Assembly (NCBI GenBank): GCA_942492625.1
Contig: CALOFM010000032.1
Coordinates: 75,461-139,460 of the forward strand
DNA from: Thiosymbion sp942492625
Lineage (GTDB): Bacteria > Pseudomonadota > Gammaproteobacteria > Chromatiales > Chromatiaceae
Reading direction: 5' to 3'
Length of the DNA: 64,000 nucleotides
The position numbers and the translations under genes were made by a program. The notes below the pieces were generated by a model. It was given only the letters and a program-made list of their open reading frames with translations. It ran no database searches and was not told where the DNA came from. Position 1 is the stretch's first letter; every line of letters begins with the position of its first letter. Below are positions 8,830 to 16,668 of the stretch, in pieces.

Positions 8830-9168
8830 ATGCAGATCGAAATCGAGGCTCGCAATTTCCCCCTGACCCAGGCCTTGCGCAGTCACGCCGAGCGGCGGCT
8901 GCTTTCCGCCCTGACCTGCTGCGGCGATCGCATACGCAGGGTCGCCGTGCGGCTGTCCGACGTCAACGGCCCGCGCGGCGGGGCGGACAAGCGCTGCCGC
9001 CTGCAGGTGGTGCTGGCCGGTCTGGCGGATGTGGTGGTCGAAGATGTCGAGGCCGATCTGTATGTCGCTATCGACCGAGCGACCGACCGCGCCGGACGGA
9101 CCCTGGTGCGCAAGATCGAGCGCCGGCGTACCCTGCTTCGGCAGAGCAGCCCGCCCGTTTTGGATTAG
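8830..9168 (+). CDS. hpf: Ribosome hibernation promoting factor, short HPF/S30AE type (copy 1)
   Basis: The 112-residue protein is a stand-alone S30AE domain: MQIEIEARNFPLT at the start, then a basic segment ADKRCRLQVVL and VVVEDVEADLYVAIDRATDR. Short HPF/YfiA proteins bind the decoding centre of idle 30S subunits. About three quarters of residues are identical to copy 2 at 14261-14599. A GGAGGG ribosome binding site precedes the ATG. The neighbouring regulator is broken here, so control may depend on the intact copy 5 kb away. Confidence 0.88.
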   Translation: MQIEIEARNFPLTQALRSHAERRLLSALTCCGDRIRRVAVRLSDVNGPRGGADKRCRLQVVLAGLADVVVEDVEADLYVAIDRATDRAGRTLVRKIERRRTLLRQSSPPVLD

Positions 9169-9221
9169 ATTCGGTCAGCCTGATCAAGCGAGAGGATCTG
9201 GAGACGAAATCGAAATGACAG

Positions 9222-9749
9222 ATGCGAAGCACAACGATGAATGAGCCGAAGATACGCATCGCCGGGGCTTTGCTATTGATACTCGGTCTGCTGCAGACAG
9301 CCCCCGTACTGGCTCGCAGCGACGATCTCATACGTGGAGACATCAACGCCCGGCTTGCAGCGGAAGAGAAGCTGCGCGACGCACGGATCGAGGTGCGGGT
9401 AGAAGAACGCTTGGTGGTGCTGATAGGACAGGTTCGGCTCTACGAGCAGAAGCTGATCAGTGACCGTATCGCCTGGACGACTTCAGGCGTGGTCGAGGTG
9501 GACAACGAGATCCGGGTGGTGCCGAAGCTGCCCTTGTCCGATGCGGCCATCGAGCGGAGGATCCGGGAAATCGTGGCGACCCACGAACGCTTCCGCAACG
9601 TATCGGTGGCGATTAGGGTTGACAAGGGTAAAGTCACGCTCACGGGCAGCTTTCTCGCCTACCGCGATCCGTCGATTCTGAAACACAAGGTTGCAGAAAT
9701 CGAGGGCGTGGTGGAAATCGAGATCAGCGCTGCGTTTCTTGCCCGCTAG
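9222..9749 (+). CDS. Periplasmic protein with two BON domains
   Basis: About 170 residues. After a signal peptide (IAGALLLILGLLQTAPVLA), two BON domains follow at about 45-100 and 107-175, each with the alternating Val/Gly pattern (LVVLIGQVRLYEQK; KVTLTGSFLAYRDPS). BON proteins such as OsmY and DolP act in the periplasm in envelope or osmotic stress. The start is either ATG 9222 or ATG 9237 (MNEPKIRIAG); the latter puts the signal peptide closer to the N-terminus. It may be co-transcribed with hpf (53-base gap). Confidence 0.8.
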   Translation: MRSTTMNEPKIRIAGALLLILGLLQTAPVLARSDDLIRGDINARLAAEEKLRDARIEVRVEERLVVLIGQVRLYEQKLISDRIAWTTSGVVEVDNEIRVVPKLPLSDAAIERRIREIVATHERFRNVSVAIRVDKGKVTLTGSFLAYRDPSILKHKVAEIEGVVEIEISAAFLAR

Positions 9750-10052
9750 CGCGCAGCCGAGAATCGGCGATATCGGTGTGGACGGGATGTCGGCCGCCGC
9801 GAGATTACGGGTACGCCGAGGCAATCCTGAACGGGGGCGAGCCCGAGCAGGCTCTGCGGATCAACGGGAAACCGCGGGTGCGTCTGTCGCTTTTCGAGCG
9901 CGGACTACATACTGAGAACTCTGGGTCAATCGCGACTATCCCCCGTGTTCCTTTGCATGGTTTCCGGTGGAATATCTTTTTAGAGCAGAAAGTTCCAAAG
10001 TTCCACCTTGTCGCAAGGCTGGATCAATCCACTATTCAAGGCAGGACACTCG
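9750..10052. other. Gap with possible gene fragment
   Basis: No complete gene. Around 9803-9900 one + frame reads YGYAEAILNGGEPEQALRIN then GKPRVRLSLFERG, which looks protein-like but has no start or stop context and no family I recognise. The rest is lower-GC sequence leading to the DUF533 gene. Confidence 0.35.
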
Positions 10053-10793
10053 ATGAGCAAAGAAGGCTGGAAAAATCTGTTGCAGCAGGGATTACCCACA
10101 GGCACAGCATCCATCAACGGCAGCGACCTGCTGAACAAATTCATGGGCAGCGGCGTGGGCGGTGGCTTGCTTGGCGGCGTTCTGGCCGGGGGGCTCACGG
10201 GCCTCATGGCGGGCAAAGGCGGTAAAAAATTCGCCAAGAATGCCTTGAACCTGGGTGGCGCGGCGGCGGTCGGCGGCTTGGCATACGCCGCCTACAACCG
10301 CTACCGGCAACAGCAATCGGCCGCAGCCGGCCAAGCACCCGCACAAGTTGCCGCCTTTCCTCCTGCAGCTGCGTTTGACGCACCACCAACCAACAGCGGA
10401 TTCCTGCCACCGGCCGACGAAGTTGCGGCACAAAACGCGATGGGACTGGCCATCATCCGCGCCATGATCGCCGCGGCCAAAGCCGACGGCCATATCGACG
10501 ATGCGGAACGAGGGCGTATTTTCGAGCAAATCAAAACCCAGAAATTATCGCCGGAGGAAAAACCCTTTCTTCTGGATGAGCTGGCCAGCCCTCTGGACAT
10601 TGATGCCATCGTCAAACTCGGGGTCACTCCGGAAGTGAGCACCGAGCTCTACGCCGCCTCCCTGCTTGCCGCCGACCCGGATACCCCCGCCGAAAAAGCC
10701 TATCTGCAAATGCTGGCGGCGCGTCTCGGTTTAGAACAGGCGTTGGTGGATCAGATCCACGGCACGGTCTTGTCCGCCGTGCAGCAGCCCTGA
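10053..10793 (+). CDS. DUF533 / TerB-like domain membrane-associated protein
   Basis: A 246-residue protein starting MSKEGWKNLLQQ (ribosome binding site GCAGGA). A glycine-rich hydrophobic stretch (GVGGGLLGGVLAGGLTGLMA) and a second hydrophobic segment are followed by an Ala/Pro linker. The C-terminal half (from NAMGLAIIRAMIAAAKADGH to the end) is a helical TerB-like fold with the DGHIDDAERGRI motif. This matches the DUF533 family of inner-membrane proteins of unknown function (YebE-like). An upstream in-frame codon at 10008 is less likely as the start. Confidence 0.85.
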   Translation: MSKEGWKNLLQQGLPTGTASINGSDLLNKFMGSGVGGGLLGGVLAGGLTGLMAGKGGKKFAKNALNLGGAAAVGGLAYAAYNRYRQQQSAAAGQAPAQVAAFPPAAAFDAPPTNSGFLPPADEVAAQNAMGLAIIRAMIAAAKADGHIDDAERGRIFEQIKTQKLSPEEKPFLLDELASPLDIDAIVKLGVTPEVSTELYAASLLAADPDTPAEKAYLQMLAARLGLEQALVDQIHGTVLSAVQQP

Positions 10794-10794
10794 A

Positions 10795-10905
10795 TCATCA
10801 CGACGACGCGCAGCTCGGCGCCGCTCTCCAGGCTTTGGCCCTCGCTCAGGGCCACGGAGCGCAAGACGCCGGTGATGGGCGAGCGCAGGTTCATGGAAGT
10901 GTCCG
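10795..10905 (-). pseudogene. Biotinyl/lipoyl-domain-like fragment
   Basis: A short leftward frame reads NLRSPITGVLRSVALSEGQS then LESGAELRVVVMIQ, the pattern of a biotin/lipoyl carrier domain or HlyD-type hairpin. The modified Met-Lys-Met loop is replaced (VMIQGC) and everything upstream is missing. It is probably the 3' relic of a carboxylase or membrane-fusion gene. Confidence 0.35.
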
Positions 10906-11119
10906 GCGGGACCTTCCAATGCTGAAGTCCGGCGCGGACCACCGAGGACTAGCCGCTGCCTAACACACCAAATACAGCGAGGGGGCCAGAAAACCTCCAA
11001 GAGCCGGTATGGTTCGCACCTGTCCGGCAGTCTTGTCGCTCAACCTTCAACACGAGCCCATTTGAGAACGACCCGTGCCTCCTCCGTCCAGCAATCAAAC
11101 TTACACACGGTCGGCGGCA

Positions 11120-11212
11120 ATGCCTCATTACCTGATCCGGCATTCCGCTCTGCGTCAGCTGCAGCTCTTCGAGGCCATCGTGCGTCCTGCCAGCACCGGG
11201 AGGTACCCATGA
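11120..11212 (+). pseudogene. CbbR-like LysR regulator, 5' fragment
   Basis: ATG 11120 opens a 30-codon frame, MPHYLIRHSALRQLQLFEAI then VR. This resembles the N-terminus of CbbR, the activator of Calvin-cycle genes. The frame leaves homology at about 11190 and stops at 11210-11212, inside the start of the next gene. The helix-turn-helix and the rest are missing. It suggests that a cbbR gene once stood here and hence an autotrophic ancestry. Confidence 0.55.
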
Positions 11213-11748
11213 ACGCGCGGGTGCACGTGCTCCTTGTGAGCGACGCGCCGCGCGACATGCTCGCCCGCGTCGAGTACGCCACGCAACTTTGTCTGCCGAA
11301 CGAGACCATCGTGTGCGTTGCCGGCCGCAACCCCTTCGACCCAAACTCACGGCGCCCGCTCGCATGGTCGGTGAGCGAGCTCATCACAGAACAGGGAGGC
11401 ACCTGCGAGGCGCCCGCGTACGCAAACCGCTGTGGGTGGGGTACCTACGACGAGCTCGCACAGGCGACCGAGTACTGCTTCAACTACCACGGCAACGACG
11501 TCCGCGTGGCGTACGCGCAGCCGCACATGGTGCGCCGGGTCAGGATGTACCTCGACCGGCTCAACGCGTCCTACGTGCGCGTGGTCGAGCTGCCCCGTAC
11601 CTACGGCCGCGTCGAGCGGCTCGTGCTCGCCGTGCGCGAGTGGCTCATACGCATGCTCTTTCGCATCGGCGTTCGACGCGTCCCGCGTGCATGGTGCCCT
11701 GTTGCGCGCATGCTCAAACGCCTCCGCGCGCACCCTGCACACGAATAG
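11209..11748 (+). CDS. YdcF-like (DUF218-type) protein, uncharacterised
   Basis: A 179-residue protein starting at ATG 11209, behind GGGAGG. An N-terminal alpha/beta strand (VHVLLVSDAPRDML) is followed by GTYDELAQATEYCF and VRVAYAQPHMVRRVRMYLDR. This resembles the DUF218/SanA-YdcF pattern, in which a Thr-x-x-Asn/Asp helix precedes a strand ending in a His and an Arg-rich helix. The C-terminus is basic. The start codon sits inside the stop of the cbbR fragment, so the gene was placed here by a recombination event. Function is unknown and the family assignment is tentative. Confidence 0.5.
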   Translation: MNARVHVLLVSDAPRDMLARVEYATQLCLPNETIVCVAGRNPFDPNSRRPLAWSVSELITEQGGTCEAPAYANRCGWGTYDELAQATEYCFNYHGNDVRVAYAQPHMVRRVRMYLDRLNASYVRVVELPRTYGRVERLVLAVREWLIRMLFRIGVRRVPRAWCPVARMLKRLRAHPAHE

Positions 11749-11811
11749 TCGCATCAAACATGCGTAAACAGTCCCCCCGGAGCTACCAGACGCGGAACGG
11801 ATGGGAAGTCT

Positions 11812-12854
11812 TCACGCCATGAAGACACTGCTCACCAGGTAGCCGCTGTAGCCGACAAAACAGGTCAGCAAGGCCAACCCCTCGAAACGACTGACGCGAC
11901 CGGCACCATGGAGCCCATAGCCGATAACGAACAGCGAGAGGGTCAGCGCCGCCATGACCGGCAGATGTCCCGGGAGAAGACCTCCGGCCCCACCGAGAAA
12001 GGAAAGATCGTCCCGGCGATCCCTACGACGGCCAGCGTATTGAACAGATTGGAGCCGATCACATTTCCGATCGCCATATCATGCTCCCCTTTGCGGGCGG
12101 CGGCGATCGATGACGCCAACTCCGGCAGCGAGGTACCGACCGCTACGATGGTCAGGCCGATGATCAGATCGCTGATGCCGAAGCCCCGGGCGATTTCCAC
12201 CGCACCCCAAACCAGGATGCGGGAGCTGGCGACGAGGAGCACGAGACCGACGATCAGCCGGATCATCGCCTGGCGGATCGGCATGGCGTGGGCTTCCAGC
12301 TCCCGCTCCATGTCGGCGCCCAGCGCATCGCCGTTCTTTCGCAAGCCTTGCCGGATCGACCAGGCCATCAAACCGGCAAACAGACCCAACAGCACCAGGG
12401 CATCGACGCGGGTGACGTCCCCGTCCCACAGCTGCCATGCGGCCAGCGCGGTGACGGCGGTGAGAATGGGCAGCTCCTTGCGCAAGACCCGCGAATGCAC
12501 GGCAATGGGGGCGATCAATGCCGTCAGCCCGAGGACCAGGGCGATGTTTGCGATGTTCGAGCCGTAGGCGTTGCCCAGAGCAAGACCGGGATTACCCTCC
12601 GAGGCCGCGATGGCGGAGATCGCCATTTCCGGCGCGGAAGTTCCAAATCCGACGATCACCATACCGATCAGAAGCGGCGGCATTCCCAAGTGCCGCGCGG
12701 TGACAGCCGAGCCCTCCACAAAGCGGTCGGCGCTCCAGGCCAAGAGCGCCAGGCCAAAGACGATTGCAAGAAAAGCCAAAGTCGCACTCGTCTCAGCCCC
12801 GGGTCGGGCGCGAGCGCACCGGCACCGGCGCCAGCTGCCGGGATGGCTCGACAC
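11812..12854 (-). CDS. Na+/Ca2+ exchanger (YrbG/CaCA family), frameshifted near the C-terminus
   Basis: An inner-membrane antiporter with both alpha repeats: IVGFGTSAPEMAISA...GNAYGSNIANIALVLG and, after a cytosolic loop, IVAVGTSLPELASSI...GNVIGSNLFNTLAVVG. The main frame ends after VFSRDICRSWRR at 11943. A shifted frame from about 11965 continues as LPVMAALTLSLFVIGYGLHG and ends SGYLVSSVFMA at 11812, exactly the missing last TM segments. So there is a one- or two-base indel: real decay or a sequence error. The start is uncertain (GTG 12854 or TTG 12779), because the upstream small gene at 12668-12976 overlaps it. It belongs to the sodium theme beside the NhaR-like regulator. Confidence 0.85.
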
Positions 12855-12976
12855 GGCGAGACCCCCACCACGGCCCTACGGCGTATGGCCGAAAAGGCAT
12901 CAAGAAGCAGCGCGCCCAACATGAAAGCCAGCAGGGCGGCGAGCATGGAAAGCAAGAGTAGGGCGGCAAGAGTCAT
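12668..12976 (-). CDS. Small hydrophobic protein overlapping the exchanger 5' end
   Basis: ATG 12976 follows a clear ribosome binding site (GAGGA, 7 bases) and encodes MTLAALLLLSMLAALLAFML followed by a charged helix (LLLDAFSAIRRR) and a Gly/Ala/Pro linker. The frame then runs into the exchanger sequence. Only the first 45-65 residues look protein-like. It could be a small leader membrane protein, or the true exchanger N-terminus separated by a frameshift. No family recognised. Confidence 0.4.
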   Translation of the reverse strand: MTLAALLLLSMLAALLAFMLGALLLDAFSAIRRRAVVGVSPCRAIPAAGAGAGALAPDPGLRRVRLWLFLQSSLAWRSWPGAPTALWRARLSPRGTWECRRF

Positions 12977-13069
12977 GGCAATGTCCTCGCGTCGATAGGT
13001 ATCGGGTTCCAATCCGCGCGAGCGCGGGCGTTGGCGTCATTTATAGATTCCGAATGGAAGATATAAAAG

Positions 13070-13095
13070 TCGAATAATAGACGTCTATTATTCGA
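13070..13095. promoter_or_regulatory. 26-bp perfect palindrome, candidate operator
   Basis: A perfect inverted repeat with half-site TCGAATAATAGAC lies in an AT-rich island (13040-13120) between the exchanger operon and the 3' end of the NhaR-like gene. CGAATAAT also occurs in the divergent nhaR'/hpf region (8733-8740), so this may be the site where the regulator controls the exchanger. It lies 94 bases upstream of the ATG at 12976. Confidence 0.5.
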
Positions 13096-13208
13096 TATTT
13101 ACGATGATAATCCGATCTTGCCGAGGTTTGGTCGTTGCGAGAGGGGCCGCGTCGGGTTCGGCAGGCTACCTCGAGCCGGCACCTGCCTGGATTAGGGACG
13201 ACAGGGGA

Positions 13209-14141
13209 TCAGGCCGGCGGAGCCGGACCTGAGACGGGTGGACTGTCGCCGGCAAACAGCGACTTACGCGCCGCCTCCAAAAGGACAGAAACGATCGGGT
13301 GGGTGACGCGACGCTCGATGGAAATGGCGTAGAAGTGCTCTTTTACCTCATCGATCCGGCCGATCGCCGTCGCTCGATACTGCAGCTCCACGTCCGCCTC
13401 GATGGCGGCGGGTGCGATGAAGACCCCTGCGCCCTCCTTTCCGAATGCCTTCATCAGTGCGCTGTCATCGAACTCGGCAATCATGCGCGGGCGGATGCGC
13501 TGTTTGTCCAGCCACTGGTCGATGCCGGAGCGCAGCTGATTGCTGCTGCTGGGCAATAGCAGGGGGGCGCCCTCCAGACAGCGGGGAAACTCGCCTTCCA
13601 ACCGCCTGCTTAGCTCCTCCGTGGCAAGGAAGCTTATTGCGCACTCGCCAATCTTGTGACTGAAGCCTCGGGTACTGACCGTGGGAGGGATCGGGCGGTC
13701 GGCCAGGACGAGATCGAGGCGGTGTATGGCCAGCTCCGCCAACAGCGTATCGAGATTCGCTTCCCGGCAGATCATGCGCACCGGCTCCGACATCTGCAGG
13801 GCGGGTTGCAGAATTCGATGGGCGATGGACTTGGGCAGCACTTCGGCCACGCCGACCCTGAACAGCTGCGGAAGGTCGGCCGGCAGCTGACGTATCACCT
13901 CTTCCAGCTCGCCGCCCAGCGAGAAGATATCGTCCGCATAGCTCAAAACCAAGCGCCCGGTTTCGCTCAGCTCCAGGGTGCGACCCACCCGAGTGAACAG
14001 CTCCACCCCGAGATACTCCTCCAGCAGGCGAAGTTGCCCGCTGATGGTCTGTGGCGTCAGGTGCATCCGTTCGCCGGCCCGGGCGATGCCGCCCTCCCGG
14101 GCAACTACCCAGAAGTAGTGCAGATGCTTGTAGTTGACCAT
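13209..14141 (-). CDS. nhaR: LysR-family transcriptional activator, NhaR-like
   Basis: A 310-residue regulator whose N-terminus (YKHLHYFWVVAREGGIARAG, then LTPQTISGQL) is the winged helix of the NhaR branch, followed by LEEYLGVELFTRVGRTLELS. The C-terminal two thirds are a LysR effector domain. In E. coli, NhaR senses Na+ and activates nhaA and osmC. Here the gene is divergent from hpf copy 2 (119-base intergenic) and its 3' side faces the exchanger gene. Together with the sodium channel and exchanger, this suggests Na+-dependent control. The symbol is by family resemblance. Confidence 0.85.
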   Translation of the reverse strand: MVNYKHLHYFWVVAREGGIARAGERMHLTPQTISGQLRLLEEYLGVELFTRVGRTLELSETGRLVLSYADDIFSLGGELEEVIRQLPADLPQLFRVGVAEVLPKSIAHRILQPALQMSEPVRMICREANLDTLLAELAIHRLDLVLADRPIPPTVSTRGFSHKIGECAISFLATEELSRRLEGEFPRCLEGAPLLLPSSSNQLRSGIDQWLDKQRIRPRMIAEFDDSALMKAFGKEGAGVFIAPAAIEADVELQYRATAIGRIDEVKEHFYAISIERRVTHPIVSVLLEAARKSLFAGDSPPVSGPAPPA

Positions 14142-14155
14142 CGGCCTCTCATATC

Positions 14156-14188
14156 TTCGAGAATTACGAATAGTGCAGCGAATATAAT
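14156..14188 (+). promoter_or_regulatory. Putative LysR operator and -10 element, nhaR/hpf copy 2
   Basis: TTCG-N7-CGAA at 14156-14170 and TATAAT at 14183-14188 are conserved with the duplicate at 8722-8754, while bases between them have diverged. This is the pattern expected of a regulator site next to a -10 box in a shared divergent promoter. Confidence 0.5.
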
Positions 14189-14260
14189 CGAATTTTCTTC
14201 TCCTCGAAACCCGCTAGCATGCCCCCTCCTGAAGCAATGAGAATTGCAGCGGAGAACTCC

Positions 14261-14599
14261 ATGCAGATCGACATCGAGGCTCGCAATTTCCCCTTGACCG
14301 AGGCCCCGTGCACGCATGCCGAGCGGCGGCTGCGGTTCGCCCTGACCTGCTGTGGCGATTGCATCCGGGGGGTTGTCATGCGCCTGTCCGACGACAACGG
14401 CCCGCGCGACGGTGCGGACAAGCGCTGCCGCCTGCGGGTGATGCTGGCCGATCTGCCGGATCTGGTGGTCGAAGATACCCAGGCCGACCTCTATGTCGCC
14501 ATCGACCGTGCGACCGACCGCGCCCGCCGTACCCTGGTGCGCAAGATCGAGCGCCGGCAAGCCCGGCTCCGGCAGGGCGGCCCGATCGTTTCGGACTGA
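14261..14599 (+). CDS. hpf: Ribosome hibernation promoting factor, short HPF/S30AE type (copy 2)
   Basis: A 112-residue S30AE protein (MQIDIEARNFPLTEA at the start; ADLYVAIDRATDRARRTLVR near the end) paralogous to copy 1 at 8830. Substitutions include Pro16 and Cys17 in the first helix and Gly50Asp. It is the first gene of a rightward run (53 bases to the next gene) and divergent from the intact NhaR-like regulator. Predicted to cap idle 30S subunits under ion or starvation stress. Confidence 0.88.
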   Translation: MQIDIEARNFPLTEAPCTHAERRLRFALTCCGDCIRGVVMRLSDDNGPRDGADKRCRLRVMLADLPDLVVEDTQADLYVAIDRATDRARRTLVRKIERRQARLRQGGPIVSD

Positions 14600-14652
14600 G
14601 GATTCCTCAGTCCATTCAACTAGTCCAGTCACCCAGACAGAGGTACCAAGCC

Positions 14653-15324
14653 ATGAACAACCCGATAACCATCACTGCGAGCCGCAGCCAAACAGCCACA
14701 CTCGCCACCAACAACGTATTCCGCAACACCTATATGCTGCTGTCCATGACCCTGCTGTTCAGCGCGCTGACCGCCGGAGTTTCGATGGCGCTGAAGCTGC
14801 CCCATCCGGGGCTGCTGCTCACGCTCGGCGGCTATTTCGGCCTGCTGTTCGCCACCGCGAAGTTCCGTGACCGTGCCTTGGGGCTCGCCTTCGTGTTCGC
14901 CCTGACCGGCTTCATGGGCTACACGCTGGGGCCGATACTCAACAGCTATCTGGCCCTGCCGAACGGCGGTCAGATCGTGATGACAGCCATGGGCGCGACC
15001 GGTGCCATCTTCCTCGGCCTCTCCGGTTACGCACTGACCAGCCGCAAGGACTTCAGCTTCGTGGGCGGTTTCCTGATGGTGGGAATCCTGGTGGCGTTCC
15101 TGGCCGGACTCGGTGCGGTGCTCTTCGAGATGCCGGGCCTGTCGCTGGCCGTCTCGGCCATGTTCGTACTGCTGATGGCCGGGCTGATCCTGTACGAGAC
15201 CAGCAACATCATCCACGGCGGTGAGACCAACTACATCATGGCCACCGTCACCCTGTACGTCTCCATCTTCAACCTGTTTATCAGCCTACTGCACCTGCTG
15301 GGTTTCATGAATGGTGAAGAGTGA
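14653..15324 (+). CDS. Bax inhibitor-1/YccA family membrane protein
   Basis: A 224-residue polytopic protein with about seven TM segments, in the BI-1/YccA/YbhL family. An early asparagine-rich segment (TNNVFRNTYMLL) leads into hydrophobic helices, and the C-terminal signature ILYETSNIIHGGETNYIMAT is typical. Bacterial members (BsYetJ) are pH-sensitive Ca2+ leak channels, and YccA modulates the FtsH protease. Position between hpf and a release-factor-like gene suggests co-expression in stress. Confidence 0.92.
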   Translation: MNNPITITASRSQTATLATNNVFRNTYMLLSMTLLFSALTAGVSMALKLPHPGLLLTLGGYFGLLFATAKFRDRALGLAFVFALTGFMGYTLGPILNSYLALPNGGQIVMTAMGATGAIFLGLSGYALTSRKDFSFVGGFLMVGILVAFLAGLGAVLFEMPGLSLAVSAMFVLLMAGLILYETSNIIHGGETNYIMATVTLYVSIFNLFISLLHLLGFMNGEE

Positions 15325-15355
15325 GGTCTCGTCCGGAGGCGAGAGGCATATAGAT

Positions 15356-16609
15356 ATGACACACCTGACCACCCTCGACGCGCTCAAAGGGCACATCACC
15401 CTGCTCGCCAGCGTGGAAGAGACAACGGCTCCTTTTCTCAGCGCCTATTTCAACCTGGAAGGTGGCACAGCTGGCTGGCGTGAGACACTGGATGGGCGCG
15501 CGCGCCTTCTGCGGCGTGTTCTCAAGGGCCACGACCTCGCCGACTTCGAGGAGGCGGTGGGCAAGATCGAGGGCTGGCTGGCCACCGAGCTGCATCCCGA
15601 TGCCAAGGGAGCGGCCATCTTCGTGCGCGGCACCTTTGGCGGCGGATTCATGCTGCCGATGCAGTTCGCCGCCACCTTGCCCAACTGGATCGCCGTCTAT
15701 CCCACGCCCAACATCTATCATCTGGTGGAGCTCAAGGACAGCTACCACCGCTATGTCATCTTGCTCGCCCTGCCGGATCGGGCCAGCATCCTCGAGGTGA
15801 ACCTGGGCGCGGCGACGACCCGGGCCTGGATCGACCGATCGGAGCTGCGCACACGGGTCGGCTCGGAATGGACCCGCTCGCACTACCAGATCCACGAAGC
15901 GCACCGCGGGGATCGGTTTTTTCCGGAAAAGATTGCGCTTCTGGAACAGTTGACGCATGCCGGAGGCCACACCCACCTGATCCTGGCCGGCGATCCCAAG
16001 ATCACGGCACGAATCCGCGATGCCCTCCCCGAGGAATTGAAGCAAAAGCTGGTGGACGTGGTCCCGGCCGGCGAGCGGGACCGGGAGGCGGGCGTGGTGA
16101 TGGCGACCCTGTCCAGCTTCATCGAGCATGAAGAGCAGGAGTCCCATTCGATTGTCGAGCGTCTCGTCGCGGGATTGCGCAGCCAAGACCTGGCGGTCGC
16201 GGGCTCGGCAGCCACACTGGATGCACTGCGTTGGGGGGAGGTGGACATCCTGGTCATGGACAGTGACTACGATCCCGATCCCCGCTGGCTCTGCACTGCC
16301 TGCCAGACCCTCGGTATGGAGGTACCTGAAACTCGCCTCTGCCCGCAATGTGGCGAATCCGCCGTGCGGTCGCTGGATGTCAGGGAGGCGCTGCTGCGAC
16401 TGGCCGGCCAACAGGAATGCGCCGTGGAAGTGGTGAAGCAGTCGGACGCGTTGATGTCTCTGGGGGGTGTCGGCTGTCTGCTGCGATATGGCCCCGGTAT
16501 TCGGCATCAAAAACCCGATGTGCACGAAGCAACGAATGGCATGCCATCACGTGGCGACATTCCGCGCGCGACGATCAATGATCCGCCGCTCGATAGGTGG
16601 CCCAAATAG
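15356..16609 (+). CDS. Bacterial eRF1-like (baeRF) protein with zinc ribbon
   Basis: A 417-residue protein resembling bacterial archaeo-eukaryotic release-factor-like proteins: an eRF1 domain-2-like core (VELKDSYHRYVILLALPDRA; then HLILAGDPKITARIRDALPE) and a domain-3-like C-terminus (QESHSIVERLVAGLRSQDLA, then AGSAATLDALRWGEVDILVM). A zinc ribbon CxxC-x12-CxxC lies at residues 313-332. No GGQ is present, so it is not a canonical release factor; roles proposed for the family concern peptidyl-tRNA or ribosome rescue. The ATG at 15356 was chosen because it is 31 bases after the preceding stop. It lies in a run with hpf. Confidence 0.75.
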   Translation: MTHLTTLDALKGHITLLASVEETTAPFLSAYFNLEGGTAGWRETLDGRARLLRRVLKGHDLADFEEAVGKIEGWLATELHPDAKGAAIFVRGTFGGGFMLPMQFAATLPNWIAVYPTPNIYHLVELKDSYHRYVILLALPDRASILEVNLGAATTRAWIDRSELRTRVGSEWTRSHYQIHEAHRGDRFFPEKIALLEQLTHAGGHTHLILAGDPKITARIRDALPEELKQKLVDVVPAGERDREAGVVMATLSSFIEHEEQESHSIVERLVAGLRSQDLAVAGSAATLDALRWGEVDILVMDSDYDPDPRWLCTACQTLGMEVPETRLCPQCGESAVRSLDVREALLRLAGQQECAVEVVKQSDALMSLGGVGCLLRYGPGIRHQKPDVHEATNGMPSRGDIPRATINDPPLDRWPK

Positions 16610-16668
16610 CACATCGCGACACGAACTTTTTGGTGAAAGACGCAACTTACAGCCCGAGATCAGCCGCA

